This document shows, in pieces, positions 40,721 through 49,350 of a stretch of 64,000 nucleotides of DNA. Under the pieces are notes generated by a model. The model saw only the letters and a list, made by a program, of their open reading frames with translations, searched no databases and was not told the origin of the DNA. The translations under genes were made by a program, and so were the position numbers. Numbering within the stretch: position 1 is the stretch's first letter; every line of letters starts with the position of its first letter. Source of the stretch: JBMNEH01 sp050948665 (GTDB lineage: Bacteria > Bacillota > Clostridia > Christensenellales > UMGS416); NCBI GenBank assembly GCA_050948665.1, contig JBMNEH010000001.1, positions 1,798,001 through 1,862,000 of the forward strand, given 5' to 3'.

Positions 40721-41719
40721 CTAGATTCCGGATAGTCGGGTGCTTTCCCGAACCAAAAGCTGCGGCGCTACCAGTAGGCTCCGTTCCTGAGGCAATCCCT
40801 TTTCGATCTGTCGAACCAACTGCAGAACTGCCTGCCGTGCCATCTGCTGCAGCGGAACGGTCAATGTGGTCAGTGCGGGATACCCCAACCGCCCCATAGT
40901 TTCCTGTCCGCCAAAGCCCGCTACGGGCATATCTCCGGGCACCTGCTTTCCCGCCTCATGCAGGGCCCTCATCACACCCATTGCTGCCGCGTGACTCGAT
41001 GTAATAATCCCATCCGGGCATATGTTTTTCCCCAGCAAACGCTTCATTGAAGAATACCCGTCTGTCTGTGAAGACCCGCACTCCACCTGATGGATACGGT
41101 CGACATTCGTAATCTCGGCTACAGCCCTTCGGTACCCTTCCGCAATACGTTCCGCCACTGGATCACCGGGCGTTCCCAGCATAAGGCAAATCCATGGTCG
41201 AAGAGTCAGCATATACTTGGTCAACTCCATACCACCCCGGACATAGTCCACATCTACCCGGGGACAAGGGTGTCCGTACGCAGTTCCCTCGACAATCACG
41301 GCAGGCGTCGCAGAAGTACGCAGCGGCCACCGAGCGCCCCCCACGGAACGATAACAAATCACCCCGTCCGTCCGCCCGGCGGCACAAGCATTGAACAATT
41401 CCGTTTTCCGCTCCGGATTCCCGGTTGCGGTGTAAAATGCGGGCTGATATTCGGACAACCGAGCTTCCAGTTCCACTCCGCGGATAAACGGAAATATAGC
41501 CGGGTCTTCCAAGGAATCCACCACCACCGCCAGAGTGTGGCTGGTGCCCTGCACCAGCGCTCTTGCCAACTGATTCGGACGGTACTGTAGCAACTCAATG
41601 GCGCTGGCGATCGCCGCCGCATTCTCCTTCCCGACTCCCTTTTTCCCATTGATATACCGGGACACCAGGGTCACCGAAACCCCGGCTTTCTGTGCAACAT
41701 CCTTGATTGTAGGCGCCAT
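40721..41719 (-). CDS. LacI-family transcriptional regulator
   Basis: 332-residue repressor: N-terminal LacI helix-turn-helix and hinge (about 1-60, TIKDVAQKAGVSVTLVSRYING and LQYRPNQLARALVQGTS) and a periplasmic-binding-protein-like sensor domain (about 62-330) ending PVAGFGGQETMGRLGYPALTTL, quoted by GFGGQETMGRLGYP. GGAGG lies five bases before the ATG at 41719. Normally it would sense a sugar. No sugar operon follows directly; an operator-like palindrome overlaps its own transcription start, so it likely represses itself. Confidence 0.92.
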   Translation of the reverse strand: MAPTIKDVAQKAGVSVTLVSRYINGKKGVGKENAAAIASAIELLQYRPNQLARALVQGTSHTLAVVVDSLEDPAIFPFIRGVELEARLSEYQPAFYTATGNPERKTELFNACAAGRTDGVICYRSVGGARWPLRTSATPAVIVEGTAYGHPCPRVDVDYVRGGMELTKYMLTLRPWICLMLGTPGDPVAERIAEGYRRAVAEITNVDRIHQVECGSSQTDGYSSMKRLLGKNICPDGIITSSHAAAMGVMRALHEAGKQVPGDMPVAGFGGQETMGRLGYPALTTLTVPLQQMARQAVLQLVRQIEKGLPQERSLLVAPQLLVRESTRLSGI

Positions 41720-41729
41720 GCTTCCTCCC

Positions 41730-41747
41730 GTGTATAGCGTTTTACAC
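41730..41747. promoter_or_regulatory. LacI-type operator over the regulator's own transcript start
   Basis: 18-bp imperfect palindrome GTGTAAAACGCTATACAC (minus strand) with 14 of 18 positions symmetric and a central CG, the usual LacI-family operator form. It lies between the -10 box and the binding site of the LacI-type gene. Confidence 0.6.
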
Positions 41748-41753
41748 ATGCAC

Positions 41754-41782
41754 ATTATAAAGGCATGCCAAGCACCTGTCAA
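41754..41782 (-). promoter_or_regulatory. consensus promoter of the LacI-type gene
   Basis: Exact TTGACA and TATAAT hexamers with a 17-base spacer on the minus strand. Such a strong promoter fits a repressed, autoregulated gene. Confidence 0.85.
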
Positions 41783-41862
41783 GAGAAAGCAGAATTGTAT
41801 TAAGTAATATCGGGAAATGGATTCTGTTGAACAAAAAATCATGCGGTCTGCAACCGGTAATA

Positions 41863-41891
41863 TTGCACACATGCGGAAAACCTGCTATAAT
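41863..41891 (+). promoter_or_regulatory. promoter for the YebC-type gene
   Basis: TTGCAC and TATAAT with a 17-base spacer, about 65 bases before the start codon. Confidence 0.7.
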
Positions 41892-41955
41892 AACATACAG
41901 ACAAGTTTCCTGAAAACGGAGCAATCACCCGCGGTATCCAGGCAGGAGGTTTTTT

Positions 41956-42690
41956 ATGTCAGGTCATTCCAAATGGGCAACTATTCGCCGCAAAAAGGAA
42001 AAGACAGACGCTGCACGGGGCGCAGCCTTTACCCGTATCGGACGGGAGCTTATGATCGCCGCACGTGAGGGTGCCGATCCTGCCAGCAATGCCAAACTGC
42101 GGGATGCTGTAGCCAAAGCCAAGGCCGCAAACATACCAAACGACAATATTAATCGTTGGATCAAGAGAGCAAGCGGCGAGGGTGAGAATGTGCAATATGA
42201 CGAGATTACCTACGAGGGCTACGGTGTGCAGGGATCAGCCGTGGTTGTAGAAACCTTGACCGACAATAAGAACCGCACCGCCTCTGATGTGCGCCATTGC
42301 TTCGATAAATGCGGAGGCTCACTGGGCACGACAAATTGTGTGACCTGGATGTTTGACCGTAAGGGCATCATTGTAATCGAAAAAACCTATGACATGGACG
42401 ACGATGAGATGATGGAACAAGCTTTGGAAGCCAACGCCGAGGATTTTACCGTCCTGGATGAGGCCTATGAAATAACCACAAGCCCCAATGACTTCACTGC
42501 CGTGCGGGAAGCGTTAGAGGCAAAGGGCTTTTCTTTCGCGGAAGCACAGATCGAAATGGTGCCTCAGAACACCGTTGCTCTGGAGGGTGATAATGCTGCC
42601 CGCTTCCAGCGCATGCTTGATATGCTGGACGAATTGGACGATGTGCAAAATGTCTACCACAATGCTGACTTCCCCGAGGAGGAAGAATAA
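41956..42690 (+). CDS. yebC: YebC/PmpR-family regulatory protein
   Basis: 244-residue member of the YebC family, known as transcriptional regulators and, for some members, as ribosome-associated factors that relieve stalling. Hallmarks: start MSGHSKWATIRRKKEKTDAA, RIGRELMIAAREG, NIPNDNINRWIKRASGE, EGYGVQGSAVVVETLTDNKNRT (quoted by YGVQGSAVVVETLTDN) and the acidic end. Length normal. AGGAGG six bases before the start. Monocistronic. Confidence 0.95.
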   Translation: MSGHSKWATIRRKKEKTDAARGAAFTRIGRELMIAAREGADPASNAKLRDAVAKAKAANIPNDNINRWIKRASGEGENVQYDEITYEGYGVQGSAVVVETLTDNKNRTASDVRHCFDKCGGSLGTTNCVTWMFDRKGIIVIEKTYDMDDDEMMEQALEANAEDFTVLDEAYEITTSPNDFTAVREALEAKGFSFAEAQIEMVPQNTVALEGDNAARFQRMLDMLDELDDVQNVYHNADFPEEEE

Positions 42691-42702
42691 AGCACTAATA
42701 AA

Positions 42703-42726
42703 AAGGGGCCGCAAAAGCGGCTCCTT
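42703..42726. terminator. bidirectional terminator between yebC and the metallophosphoesterase
   Basis: AAGGGGCCGC-AAAA-GCGGCTCCTT stem (one G-T pair), A-rich on the left and CTTATTTG on the right; shared by convergent genes. Confidence 0.8.
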
Positions 42727-42727
42727 C

Positions 42728-43498
42728 TTATTTGTGTTGGATCCGATAAGATGGCTGACGGCCACTACCCCGAACGATGATTTCCCCATCCTTCACCCTG
42801 ACGACACAATAGGCATTTTCCTGACCGACACACATGGCTGCGAGGGTAATATAGGATATACCATCCACTACCTGTAAATCACCCGGGTGATAGTGTCCGC
42901 AAAAAACAGCAGCAACCTTACTGCTCTGGGCAAATATACGCATGATCGGTTCCCGGTTCAGGATCAGATGACTCTCCTCCGATTCTCCGGCTTTCAACGC
43001 AAAGCAGGCATGCGCAAAGACCAGCACCGGTTTCCTCGCTTTACAAAGGGTATCACAGATCCATGTGAACTGTGCATCGTCGATCATGCAGCGTTCCCAA
43101 TCGATCAACCCCGTGGGGTAGGGCTCTGTTACACAATTTGATGAGGAATCAAGAAACAAACAAAGGAAAGGCCCGGCGTCGTAACTAAAGTATCTGCCCG
43201 GCATCTCGCAGAGCGCAATGATACTCTTTTTCTCTGTAGCGGTATCGTGATTCCCGATAACGGAAAAGTACGGTTTTCCGGAAGTAGCCATAATCTCCTT
43301 CATACGCTTAAAACAAGCGCGTTGATGAAGATAGCCCGGCACCGCGTCTGTTGTGTCCCCGAGATTGACAATAAAGTTATAATTCTCTCTCTCGGCATTC
43401 AGGGCGTACCGCAGTTTATCGGCAGAAAGCAGGTGCAACCTATCCCCTGTCTGCGGCTTTGTCGTATAATGCGCATCCGCAAAAAGAAAAAAGTCCAC
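42728..43498 (-). CDS. calcineurin-like metallophosphoesterase
   Basis: 256-residue protein with all metallophosphatase blocks: FADAHY (first metal ligands), LGDTTDA, GNHDTAT, AHACF and GHYHPGD. Cytoplasmic by sequence. The GTG at 43498 is chosen because GGGAGG lies seven bases upstream and the frame then starts VDFFLFADAH as in relatives; the ATG 14 codons earlier sits right at the predicted transcript start. Substrate unknown; such proteins hydrolyse phosphodiesters or phosphomonoesters. Confidence 0.9.
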   Translation of the reverse strand: MDFFLFADAHYTTKPQTGDRLHLLSADKLRYALNAERENYNFIVNLGDTTDAVPGYLHQRACFKRMKEIMATSGKPYFSVIGNHDTATEKKSIIALCEMPGRYFSYDAGPFLCLFLDSSSNCVTEPYPTGLIDWERCMIDDAQFTWICDTLCKARKPVLVFAHACFALKAGESEESHLILNREPIMRIFAQSSKVAAVFCGHYHPGDLQVVDGISYITLAAMCVGQENAYCVVRVKDGEIIVRGSGRQPSYRIQHK

Positions 43499-43548
43499 CC
43501 TTTGTCCTCCCTGAAACATTGCCTCTTTGTACTTATCCATCCCATTTC

Positions 43549-43576
43549 ATTATATAATGATTCTTACAACCGTCAA
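43549..43576 (-). promoter_or_regulatory. promoter for the metallophosphoesterase gene
   Basis: Minus-strand TTGACG and TATAAT with a 16-base spacer, giving a leader of about 44 bases to the GTG start. Confidence 0.7.
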
Positions 43577-43860
43577 GCAGAATGGACGGTCTCCAAAGAA
43601 AAGCATCTCCCTCAAATCATTTTCTGGAAAAATTTTCCGGAAGCCATCGATAGTTTTCATCAATCGAGGCTGCGATTGAAGCTGCCGTGATTAATAGCAG
43701 CCGTACTCCACCCGGATAACAATCGTATACATGCAGAGATGTTTGCTATACCATTCTGCGGAACAGGCAGACATTACCTGAGAAGTTTGACTTTACGACG
43801 GTTTGATAAATCCAACGGCTTTATGCTGATTCAGGTCTCGGGTTTGTCATTGATATGGAT
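43577..43860. other. gene-free stretch between divergent promoters
   Basis: Part of the 435-base gap between the metallophosphoesterase and glycerate kinase starts. Apart from the two promoters at its ends I see no repeat, hairpin or credible coding frame. Confidence 0.5.
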
Positions 43861-43888
43861 TTGACACACTCCGGATATCTGATAGAAT
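43861..43888 (+). promoter_or_regulatory. promoter for glycerate kinase
   Basis: TTGACA and TAGAAT with a 16-base spacer, 45 bases before the start codon. Confidence 0.7.
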
Positions 43889-43933
43889 AATTTACAACCA
43901 ACCCAATGAACCTATAAATGATGAGGTAGTCCT

Positions 43934-45085
43934 ATGAAATACCGTTTTTTACTGGCACCGGATTCCTATAAGGAAACCATGTCTGCGGCTTCTGTCTGCG
44001 CGTTGATGAAGCAGGGTATTCTACGCATTTTTCCCGATGCAGAGGTGGTTTCGCTTCCCCTTGCCGACGGCGGTGAGGGTAGCACAGCATGCTTTCTTGA
44101 AGCGTTTCCCGGAGGACAGAGCGTCTCCCTGACCGTAAAAGGGCCATGGTTTGAACCTACAAAAAGCTTTTACGGTTGGTGGCCGGAACAAAGGCTCGCG
44201 TTCATAGAAATGGCGGTCTGCGCCGGTCTTCCTCTTGCGGGAGAAAGAAAAAACCCCGCACTGACCACAACCTTTGGTGTAGGAGAACTGGTGAATGATG
44301 CCCTTTCTCGAGGCGCCAGAGAAATTCTTCTGGGTTTAGGAGGAAGCGCTACCCATGATATGGGATGCGGTGCCGCAGCGGCGATGGGCGTTGTATTTCG
44401 AGATAAGACCGGCCATTCCTTTATACCGGTCGGGAACACCCTTGATATGATCCGTACGGTAGATACCTCCGCCTGTGCAGCCCGTCTATCGGGTTGCCGC
44501 CTTGCAGCACTTTGCGATATTGAGAATCCGTTGTTGGGGCCCCGGGGTGCTGCAACTGTTTTCGCTCCGCAAAAGGGAGCGAATGCTGCAGGAGTTGTTC
44601 TGTTGGAGGAAAAAACGCGGGCATTTTCCACATTAATGGAGAGTATTGCAGGATATAATGCGGACGTTACCCCGGGTGCGGGAGCAGCTGGAGGTATGGG
44701 CGCAGGGGTTCAATGGTTTCTCGGTGGAGAACTTCTTCCGGGGATTGATACGATATTGGAAATTTGCCGTTTCCGGGCTCAGCTTCGATCGGGCACCATT
44801 GTGATCACAGGAGAAGGCAGGCTGGACAGTCAGTCACTCGGAGGAAAGGCAGTCTCCGGCGTTGCAAAAATTTGCAAAGCTGCCGGTGTTCCTCTTTGGG
44901 TTGTGGCAGGGGATCTGGAGGCCGCAGATTGCTTGTATGAAACAGGTGTAACCGCCGCTTTCAGTACCAATCACAAGGCCATCCCCTTCTCGGAAGCAAA
45001 AAAAACCGCCCGGGAAGATTTGGTCCGGACGATTGAGAATCTGATGCGCTGCCTTAGGGATGGAGCTGGTCTGTGTAGTCGGTAA
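43934..45085 (+). CDS. glxK: glycerate kinase (GlxK/GarK type)
   Basis: Phosphorylates D-glycerate with ATP in sugar-acid and glyoxylate breakdown. The 383-residue protein shows the family start FLLAPDSYKETMSA, the signatures LPLADGGEGST, GLGGSATHDMGCGAAAAMG, GAAGGMGAGVQWFLGG and VITGEGRLDSQSLGGKAV. Length typical. GAGGT upstream of the start and a clear promoter. Its last 32 bases overlap the end of the convergent WYL regulator gene. Could feed on glycerate from the oxidoreductase clusters but no direct link is visible. Confidence 0.96.
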   Translation: MKYRFLLAPDSYKETMSAASVCALMKQGILRIFPDAEVVSLPLADGGEGSTACFLEAFPGGQSVSLTVKGPWFEPTKSFYGWWPEQRLAFIEMAVCAGLPLAGERKNPALTTTFGVGELVNDALSRGAREILLGLGGSATHDMGCGAAAAMGVVFRDKTGHSFIPVGNTLDMIRTVDTSACAARLSGCRLAALCDIENPLLGPRGAATVFAPQKGANAAGVVLLEEKTRAFSTLMESIAGYNADVTPGAGAAGGMGAGVQWFLGGELLPGIDTILEICRFRAQLRSGTIVITGEGRLDSQSLGGKAVSGVAKICKAAGVPLWVVAGDLEAADCLYETGVTAAFSTNHKAIPFSEAKKTAREDLVRTIENLMRCLRDGAGLCSR

Positions 45086-46064
45086 GGATATCCTGAAGGT
45101 ACTCCATGTAAGCCTGCCTCACGGATACCGGCGCCAGGAGCTCTACTTCCTTGCCCAATCCCGCCAGCCATCCGAAAAATTGGGGGCTGACAGCTACCTC
45201 CGCCACAAGAAGAAAATTGTCCCCATCGTTGGGAATAACCTTTGCATCACTTCCGTATCGGTCCATCATCACGCCGATAAAACGGCCGGCACATCTGAGG
45301 GTAACCCTTTCTTCCTTTCCACCAAACATATAAAACGTTTTGCTTATGTGGTTTGGCAAATCAAAAGCCTTAAACGCTTCTACTCCTTCCCTGTGCAGTT
45401 CCGTCAACTCCAGATTACATAATTTATCCACCCGGTAATGACGAATGGCGTCAGCTGTGCAGTCATATCCTATCAGGTAATAATTCTCATCCTGCCAAGC
45501 TAAAGCCCAGGGGCTGACCTGATAGATTTTTCCCTCTTTCCGCAGTCTTACTTCCTTGGACAGCGTCCACTCCCGCATACGGAAGCGTATCTGTACACCG
45601 GTGGACATAGCGGTGTGAATTTTATCGACGACGATAAAAATCATCTCATTCGAGCTTTTTACCCTGTTATGAATGAAGACTTGGCGACGCAGTGCTGAAG
45701 CCTGATGGCGGCTGGTCATACTTTCCAGCTTTTGGATTAACGCATCGGATTTACGCGCGGTTATAAACTTTGAAGCCTGTACGGCATCTGCTAACAGTTT
45801 CAGCTCGACTTCCTCAAAAATCCGATTGGACAGGTAATACCCGCCTTTCCCCGCTGCTCCTTTTTGAAGGGTAATTTCATATCCCATGCGGTTGAGCAAT
45901 TCAATATCCGAATAGATACTTTTTCGTTCAGCGTGAATACCGTATTGCGTCTGCAGTTTATCAATAATTTCCGCTGAGGTAAGATAATTACTCTCATCTG
46001 TTTCTCTTTGAAAAACTTGAAGCAGCGCCAGAAGCTTTCTTTTACTATCGCTGTTCCCTGCCAT
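45054..46064 (-). CDS. WYL-domain transcriptional regulator (YafY type)
   Basis: 336-residue regulator: an N-terminal winged helix (about 5-85, LTSAEIIDKLQTQYGIHAERKSIYSDIELLNRMGYEI, quoted by ERKSIYSDIELLNRMGYEI), a WYL ligand-binding domain (about 130-225, SPWALAWQDENYYLIGYD and IRHYRVDKL) and the WCX extension to the end. WYL domains bind nucleotides or nucleic acid. GGAGG five bases before the ATG at 46064. The gene's end overlaps that of glycerate kinase. Its promoter is inside a hairpin, see below. Confidence 0.92.
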   Translation of the reverse strand: MAGNSDSKRKLLALLQVFQRETDESNYLTSAEIIDKLQTQYGIHAERKSIYSDIELLNRMGYEITLQKGAAGKGGYYLSNRIFEEVELKLLADAVQASKFITARKSDALIQKLESMTSRHQASALRRQVFIHNRVKSSNEMIFIVVDKIHTAMSTGVQIRFRMREWTLSKEVRLRKEGKIYQVSPWALAWQDENYYLIGYDCTADAIRHYRVDKLCNLELTELHREGVEAFKAFDLPNHISKTFYMFGGKEERVTLRCAGRFIGVMMDRYGSDAKVIPNDGDNFLLVAEVAVSPQFFGWLAGLGKEVELLAPVSVRQAYMEYLQDILTDYTDQLHP

Positions 46065-46097
46065 TATTGCCTCCGCTGTACATCCATATATGTCCAC

Positions 46098-46126
46098 ATT
46101 ATATCAAAATATCCGCCCTATTACAA
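46098..46126 (-). promoter_or_regulatory. promoter of the WYL regulator
   Basis: Minus-strand TTGTAA and TATAAT with a 17-base spacer. The -35 box lies in the loop and one arm of the hairpin at 46111-46139. Confidence 0.7.
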
Positions 46127-46139
46127 GAATAAGGCGGAT
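46111..46139 (-). terminator. terminator-like hairpin overlapping the WYL promoter
   Basis: Minus-strand ATCCGCCTTATT-CTTGT-AATAGGGCGGAT, twelve pairs with one G-U, followed by ATTTTG. It is 12 bases after the hydroxyacid dehydrogenase stop, so it may end that operon; it could equally be an operator for the WYL gene. Confidence 0.55.
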
Positions 46140-46151
46140 TTTGCTATACCC

Positions 46152-47096
46152 TCAGGACATACGGTTCTGGGGTTTCCCCTCCAACCATGCGGAGATATTC
46201 CGGAAAACGATCTCCACACGCCGATCCATGGACTCTGCCGTAGCAAAGCCCACATGAGGCGTCAGTATTGTGTTCGGCGCGGTGAGCAATGGATCATTCT
46301 CAGGCAGAGGGGGCTCGACATCAAATACATCCAAACCGGCGCCCGCGATCCGGTTATTCTGCAGCGCCTCAGCAAGTGCCCGGTTATCGACTACCGCGCC
46401 CCGTGCCATATTGATGAGGATCGCCGAGGGCTTCATTCTCTGCAGTTCTTTCTCCCCGATCAAGCCCCGGGTCTCCGGCGTCAGCGGAAGATGGAGGCAG
46501 ACGATATCACTCTGTTCCAGCAGTGTGTCCAACGACCGGTATTCCACACCGCAAGCCAACGCGCGCGGGTTCTCATGACGGGCATGGCCCAGTACTCGGC
46601 AGCCAAAGGCACGCGCCACCTCCGCCACACGACAGCCGATAGCACCGGTGCCCACAATGCCCAGGGTTTTCTCATACAATTCAAAGCCCACCAGACCTTC
46701 CTTCGTACCGGAGACGCGGGTCGCTTTATCACAATGAGGCAGCCTCCGCAGCAAGGAAAGGATATGCGCAAAGGTTAACTCCGCCACGGTGACAGTGCAG
46801 TAATCCCGGGCGTTGCAAACCAATATCCTTCGTTCGGCGCAGGCCGTCAAATCCACATGATCCACTCCGACAAATCCTACGGAAATCATTTTCAAATTTC
46901 GGTTTGCCCTAATAACCTCCCCGGGAAGAGGAGAGTTGGCAATAATTAACACATCGGCATCCGCCGCCATGGCTTCCTCTCGGGTTAGCTTTCGGGTACA
47001 GGGAAAAAATGTGTGTCCTGCATCCGTGAGAGGTTTGGCGGCTTTCAACAGCGTCTCTACGGGTACTGCCAGGGGTTCCAACATAACAATACGCAT
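46152..47096 (-). CDS. D-isomer-specific 2-hydroxyacid dehydrogenase
   Basis: 314-residue NAD(P)-dependent dehydrogenase. NAD site LGIVGTGAIGCRVAEVARAFG (quoted as GIVGTGAIGCRVAE), catalytic Arg in INMARGAVVD, Glu in DVFDVEPPLPENDPL and His in LTPHVGFAT. The N-terminal catalytic domain ends with VGFVGVDHVDL. It resembles phosphoglycerate/glyoxylate-type enzymes; substrate is not clear. It begins three bases after nfnB and is the last gene of the nfnA-nfnB unit, suggesting a reductive step fed by NADPH or NADH handled by Nfn. Confidence 0.93.
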   Translation of the reverse strand: MRIVMLEPLAVPVETLLKAAKPLTDAGHTFFPCTRKLTREEAMAADADVLIIANSPLPGEVIRANRNLKMISVGFVGVDHVDLTACAERRILVCNARDYCTVTVAELTFAHILSLLRRLPHCDKATRVSGTKEGLVGFELYEKTLGIVGTGAIGCRVAEVARAFGCRVLGHARHENPRALACGVEYRSLDTLLEQSDIVCLHLPLTPETRGLIGEKELQRMKPSAILINMARGAVVDNRALAEALQNNRIAGAGLDVFDVEPPLPENDPLLTAPNTILTPHVGFATAESMDRRVEIVFRNISAWLEGKPQNRMS

Positions 47097-47099
47097 TGC

Positions 47100-48488
47100 C
47101 TACGCCTCCTTCAGCATTTTATCGATAGCCTCTGCCGCTTTCTTCCCGGCGCCCATGGCCAAGATTACGGTGGCAGCGCCGGTGACGGCGTCTCCGCCGG
47201 CATACACCCCCTGCCTGGTCGTCAAACCGTCGGCATCCACTATAAGGCAACCTTTCCGGTCTGCCTCCAACCCGGGGGTCATTTTGTGTATTAAGGGATT
47301 CGGACTGTTGCCGATGGCAATAATCACCGTATCAATGGGGAGAACGGTATTGCTTCCCGCTATTTCTATGGGGCGACGTCGCCCGGATGCGTCGGCCTCT
47401 CCCAATTCCATCCGCACCACCTCAAGGCCGGTCACCCATCCCTTTTCATCCCCTTGCACCGAAACGGGATTCGTCAGCATAAGAAAGCGGACGCCCTCCT
47501 CTTCGGCATGTTCTATTTCCTCATGCCTTGCGGGCATTTCCTGCCGGCTTCGACGGTATACAACGGATACCTCCTCCGCGCCCAACCGAAGGGCGCAACG
47601 GGCGGCATCCATCGCCACGTTACCGCCGCCGACCACAGCCACCCGTCTGCCTGCACGAATAGGTGTATCGCTCTGAGGGAAGACATACGCCTTCATCAGA
47701 TTTGTGCGGGTCAGGAATTCATTGGCGGAATAAACGCCGTTCAGATTCTCCCCTGGGATCCCCATAAAGTTCGGCAGGCCGGCGCCGGTGCCCAAGAAAA
47801 CAGCCCTATAACCCATTTTCTGTAGTTCATCCACCGACAGCATCCGCCCGATGACGGAATCCGTCCGAATCTCCACGCCCATGGCTTCCAGAGAGGCGAT
47901 TTCCCGGGCGACAATTGCTTTGGGAAGACGGAATTCGGGGATGCCGTAGGACAACACTCCTCCGGGCGTATGAAGCGCCTCAAAAACCGTAACGGAATAA
48001 CCCAGCTTTGCCAGATCTCCGGCGCAGGTCAGGCCGGCAGGACCGGAGCCGATCACAGCCACCTTAATCCCTTTCGCGGGAGCGATTTCCGCCGGAGGGG
48101 CATTATGCGCTATGGCATAGTCTGCAGCAAAACGCTCCAGCCTGCCGATAGCCACCGGCTGATACCTAATCCCCCGGATACATTTGGACTCGCATTGGCT
48201 TTCCTGCGGGCAAACACGGCCGCAGATCGCCGGAAGGGAGTTGGTTTGCCGGATGATATCGTATGCCTCCAAATACTTTCCGTCCCGGATTTTTGCGATA
48301 AAGTCAGGAATGCGAACATTCACCGGGCAGCCTGATACGCATGGCTGATTTTTGCACTGAAGGCAGCGGGAGGCTTCCTCGCACGCCATTTCCACGTCAT
48401 AACCCAGCGCGACCTCATCGAAATTTTTTGCACGAACATGCGGTTCCTGCTGGGGCATGGGTACCTTCTTTTCACGTACTCTGGCCAT
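47100..48488 (-). CDS. nfnB: NfnB / glutamate synthase small subunit-type flavoprotein
   Basis: 462-residue iron-sulfur flavoprotein. N-terminal domain with two cysteine sets for 4Fe-4S clusters (CLQCKNQPCVSGCP and CGRVCPQESQCESKC), then FAD site VAVIGSGPAGLTCAGDLA and the NAD(P) site VAVVGGGNVAMDAAR, ending YAGGDAVTGAATVILAMGAG. Together with the gene just upstream it makes the NADH-dependent reduced-ferredoxin:NADP+ oxidoreductase (Nfn) of anaerobes, which bifurcates electrons. Alone it is often named gltA. The start directly abuts the nfnA stop. Confidence 0.92.
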   Translation of the reverse strand: MARVREKKVPMPQQEPHVRAKNFDEVALGYDVEMACEEASRCLQCKNQPCVSGCPVNVRIPDFIAKIRDGKYLEAYDIIRQTNSLPAICGRVCPQESQCESKCIRGIRYQPVAIGRLERFAADYAIAHNAPPAEIAPAKGIKVAVIGSGPAGLTCAGDLAKLGYSVTVFEALHTPGGVLSYGIPEFRLPKAIVAREIASLEAMGVEIRTDSVIGRMLSVDELQKMGYRAVFLGTGAGLPNFMGIPGENLNGVYSANEFLTRTNLMKAYVFPQSDTPIRAGRRVAVVGGGNVAMDAARCALRLGAEEVSVVYRRSRQEMPARHEEIEHAEEEGVRFLMLTNPVSVQGDEKGWVTGLEVVRMELGEADASGRRRPIEIAGSNTVLPIDTVIIAIGNSPNPLIHKMTPGLEADRKGCLIVDADGLTTRQGVYAGGDAVTGAATVILAMGAGKKAAEAIDKMLKEA

Positions 48489-49328
48489 TTATTCTCTCCC
48501 GTACAGCCGGCAGGCATGGGCTTCCGCAGACTGTCTCTCCTCATCCTTATATATAACGCTTCGGCGCATTGCCTCGTCAAAATCCACCAGGTGCCCGTCA
48601 AAATCCGGCCCGTCCACGCAGGCAAACCTCGTCTCTCCGCCTACCTTCAGCCGGCAGCAACCGCACATCCCGGTGCCATCGATCATGATGGTGTTCATAG
48701 ACACCGTGGTTTTTATACCGTAGGGCTCAGTCAGCTTAGCTACAAACTTCATCATCACCAAAGGACCGATGGCAATGACCTCGTCATACACATTTCCTTC
48801 CTCGATCAGTGCCTTCAGGGCGTCAGTCACAAAGCCCTTGTTCCCGTTGGAACCATCGTCTGTGGTGATAATGCAGCGATCGGAGTTTGCCTCCAGTTCC
48901 CTTTGGAGGATGATCAAATCCTTTTCCCGGAAACCGGCGACCACATGGACCTCCGTCCCGGACTGATAAAGATACTTTGCCTGCGGATAAGCGATTGCCG
49001 TTCCCAGTCCGCCGCCGACCACCGCTACTTTTTTCTTCCCATCCAAGTGAGAGGGATTCCCTAAAGGCCCGACGAAATTCAACAGGGTTTGCCCCGCCTC
49101 CATCTGTCCCAGCTGTTTTGTAGTCTTTCCAACTTCCTGGAAGATGATTGTCACAGTGCCAGCCTCCCGGTCATAATCCGATACGGTAAGCGGTATCCGT
49201 TCCCCCATTTCGTCTATACGTAGAATAATAAACTGTCCGGGCAGTGCCTTTGCCGCCACCATGGGACAGTCGATCACCATCCGCACAACCTCGGGGTTCA
49301 GTCGTTCTTTCTTCTTTATAAAAACCAT
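48489..49328 (-). CDS. nfnA: NfnA, FAD/NAD-binding and 2Fe-2S subunit
   Basis: 279-residue protein of the dihydroorotate dehydrogenase electron-transfer (PyrK-like) group: N-terminal FAD domain with PGQFIILRIDEMGERIPLTVSD (quoted by GQFIILRI and ERIPLTVSD), NAD(H) domain VAVVGGGLGTAIAYPQAKYL, and a C-terminal 2Fe-2S site GTGMCGCCRLKVGGE with the fourth Cys in RFACVDGPDFDG. The direct pairing with NfnB identifies it as the small Nfn subunit rather than PyrK. The start at 49328 has GGGAGGG seven bases upstream; the 17-codon extension overlaps the promoter. Confidence 0.92.
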   Translation of the reverse strand: MVFIKKKERLNPEVVRMVIDCPMVAAKALPGQFIILRIDEMGERIPLTVSDYDREAGTVTIIFQEVGKTTKQLGQMEAGQTLLNFVGPLGNPSHLDGKKKVAVVGGGLGTAIAYPQAKYLYQSGTEVHVVAGFREKDLIILQRELEANSDRCIITTDDGSNGNKGFVTDALKALIEEGNVYDEVIAIGPLVMMKFVAKLTEPYGIKTTVSMNTIMIDGTGMCGCCRLKVGGETRFACVDGPDFDGHLVDFDEAMRRSVIYKDEERQSAEAHACRLYGRE

Positions 49329-49350
49329 GTTTTCCCTCCCAACACTTGCT

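Noticed and set aside
47100..48488. True glutamate synthase small subunit
   Set aside because: No large subunit gene is present; the nfnA neighbour makes Nfn the better assignment.
48489..49328. PyrK subunit of dihydroorotate dehydrogenase
   Set aside because: The sequence type is similar, but the immediate partner is an NfnB/GltA protein and there is no pyrimidine gene nearby.
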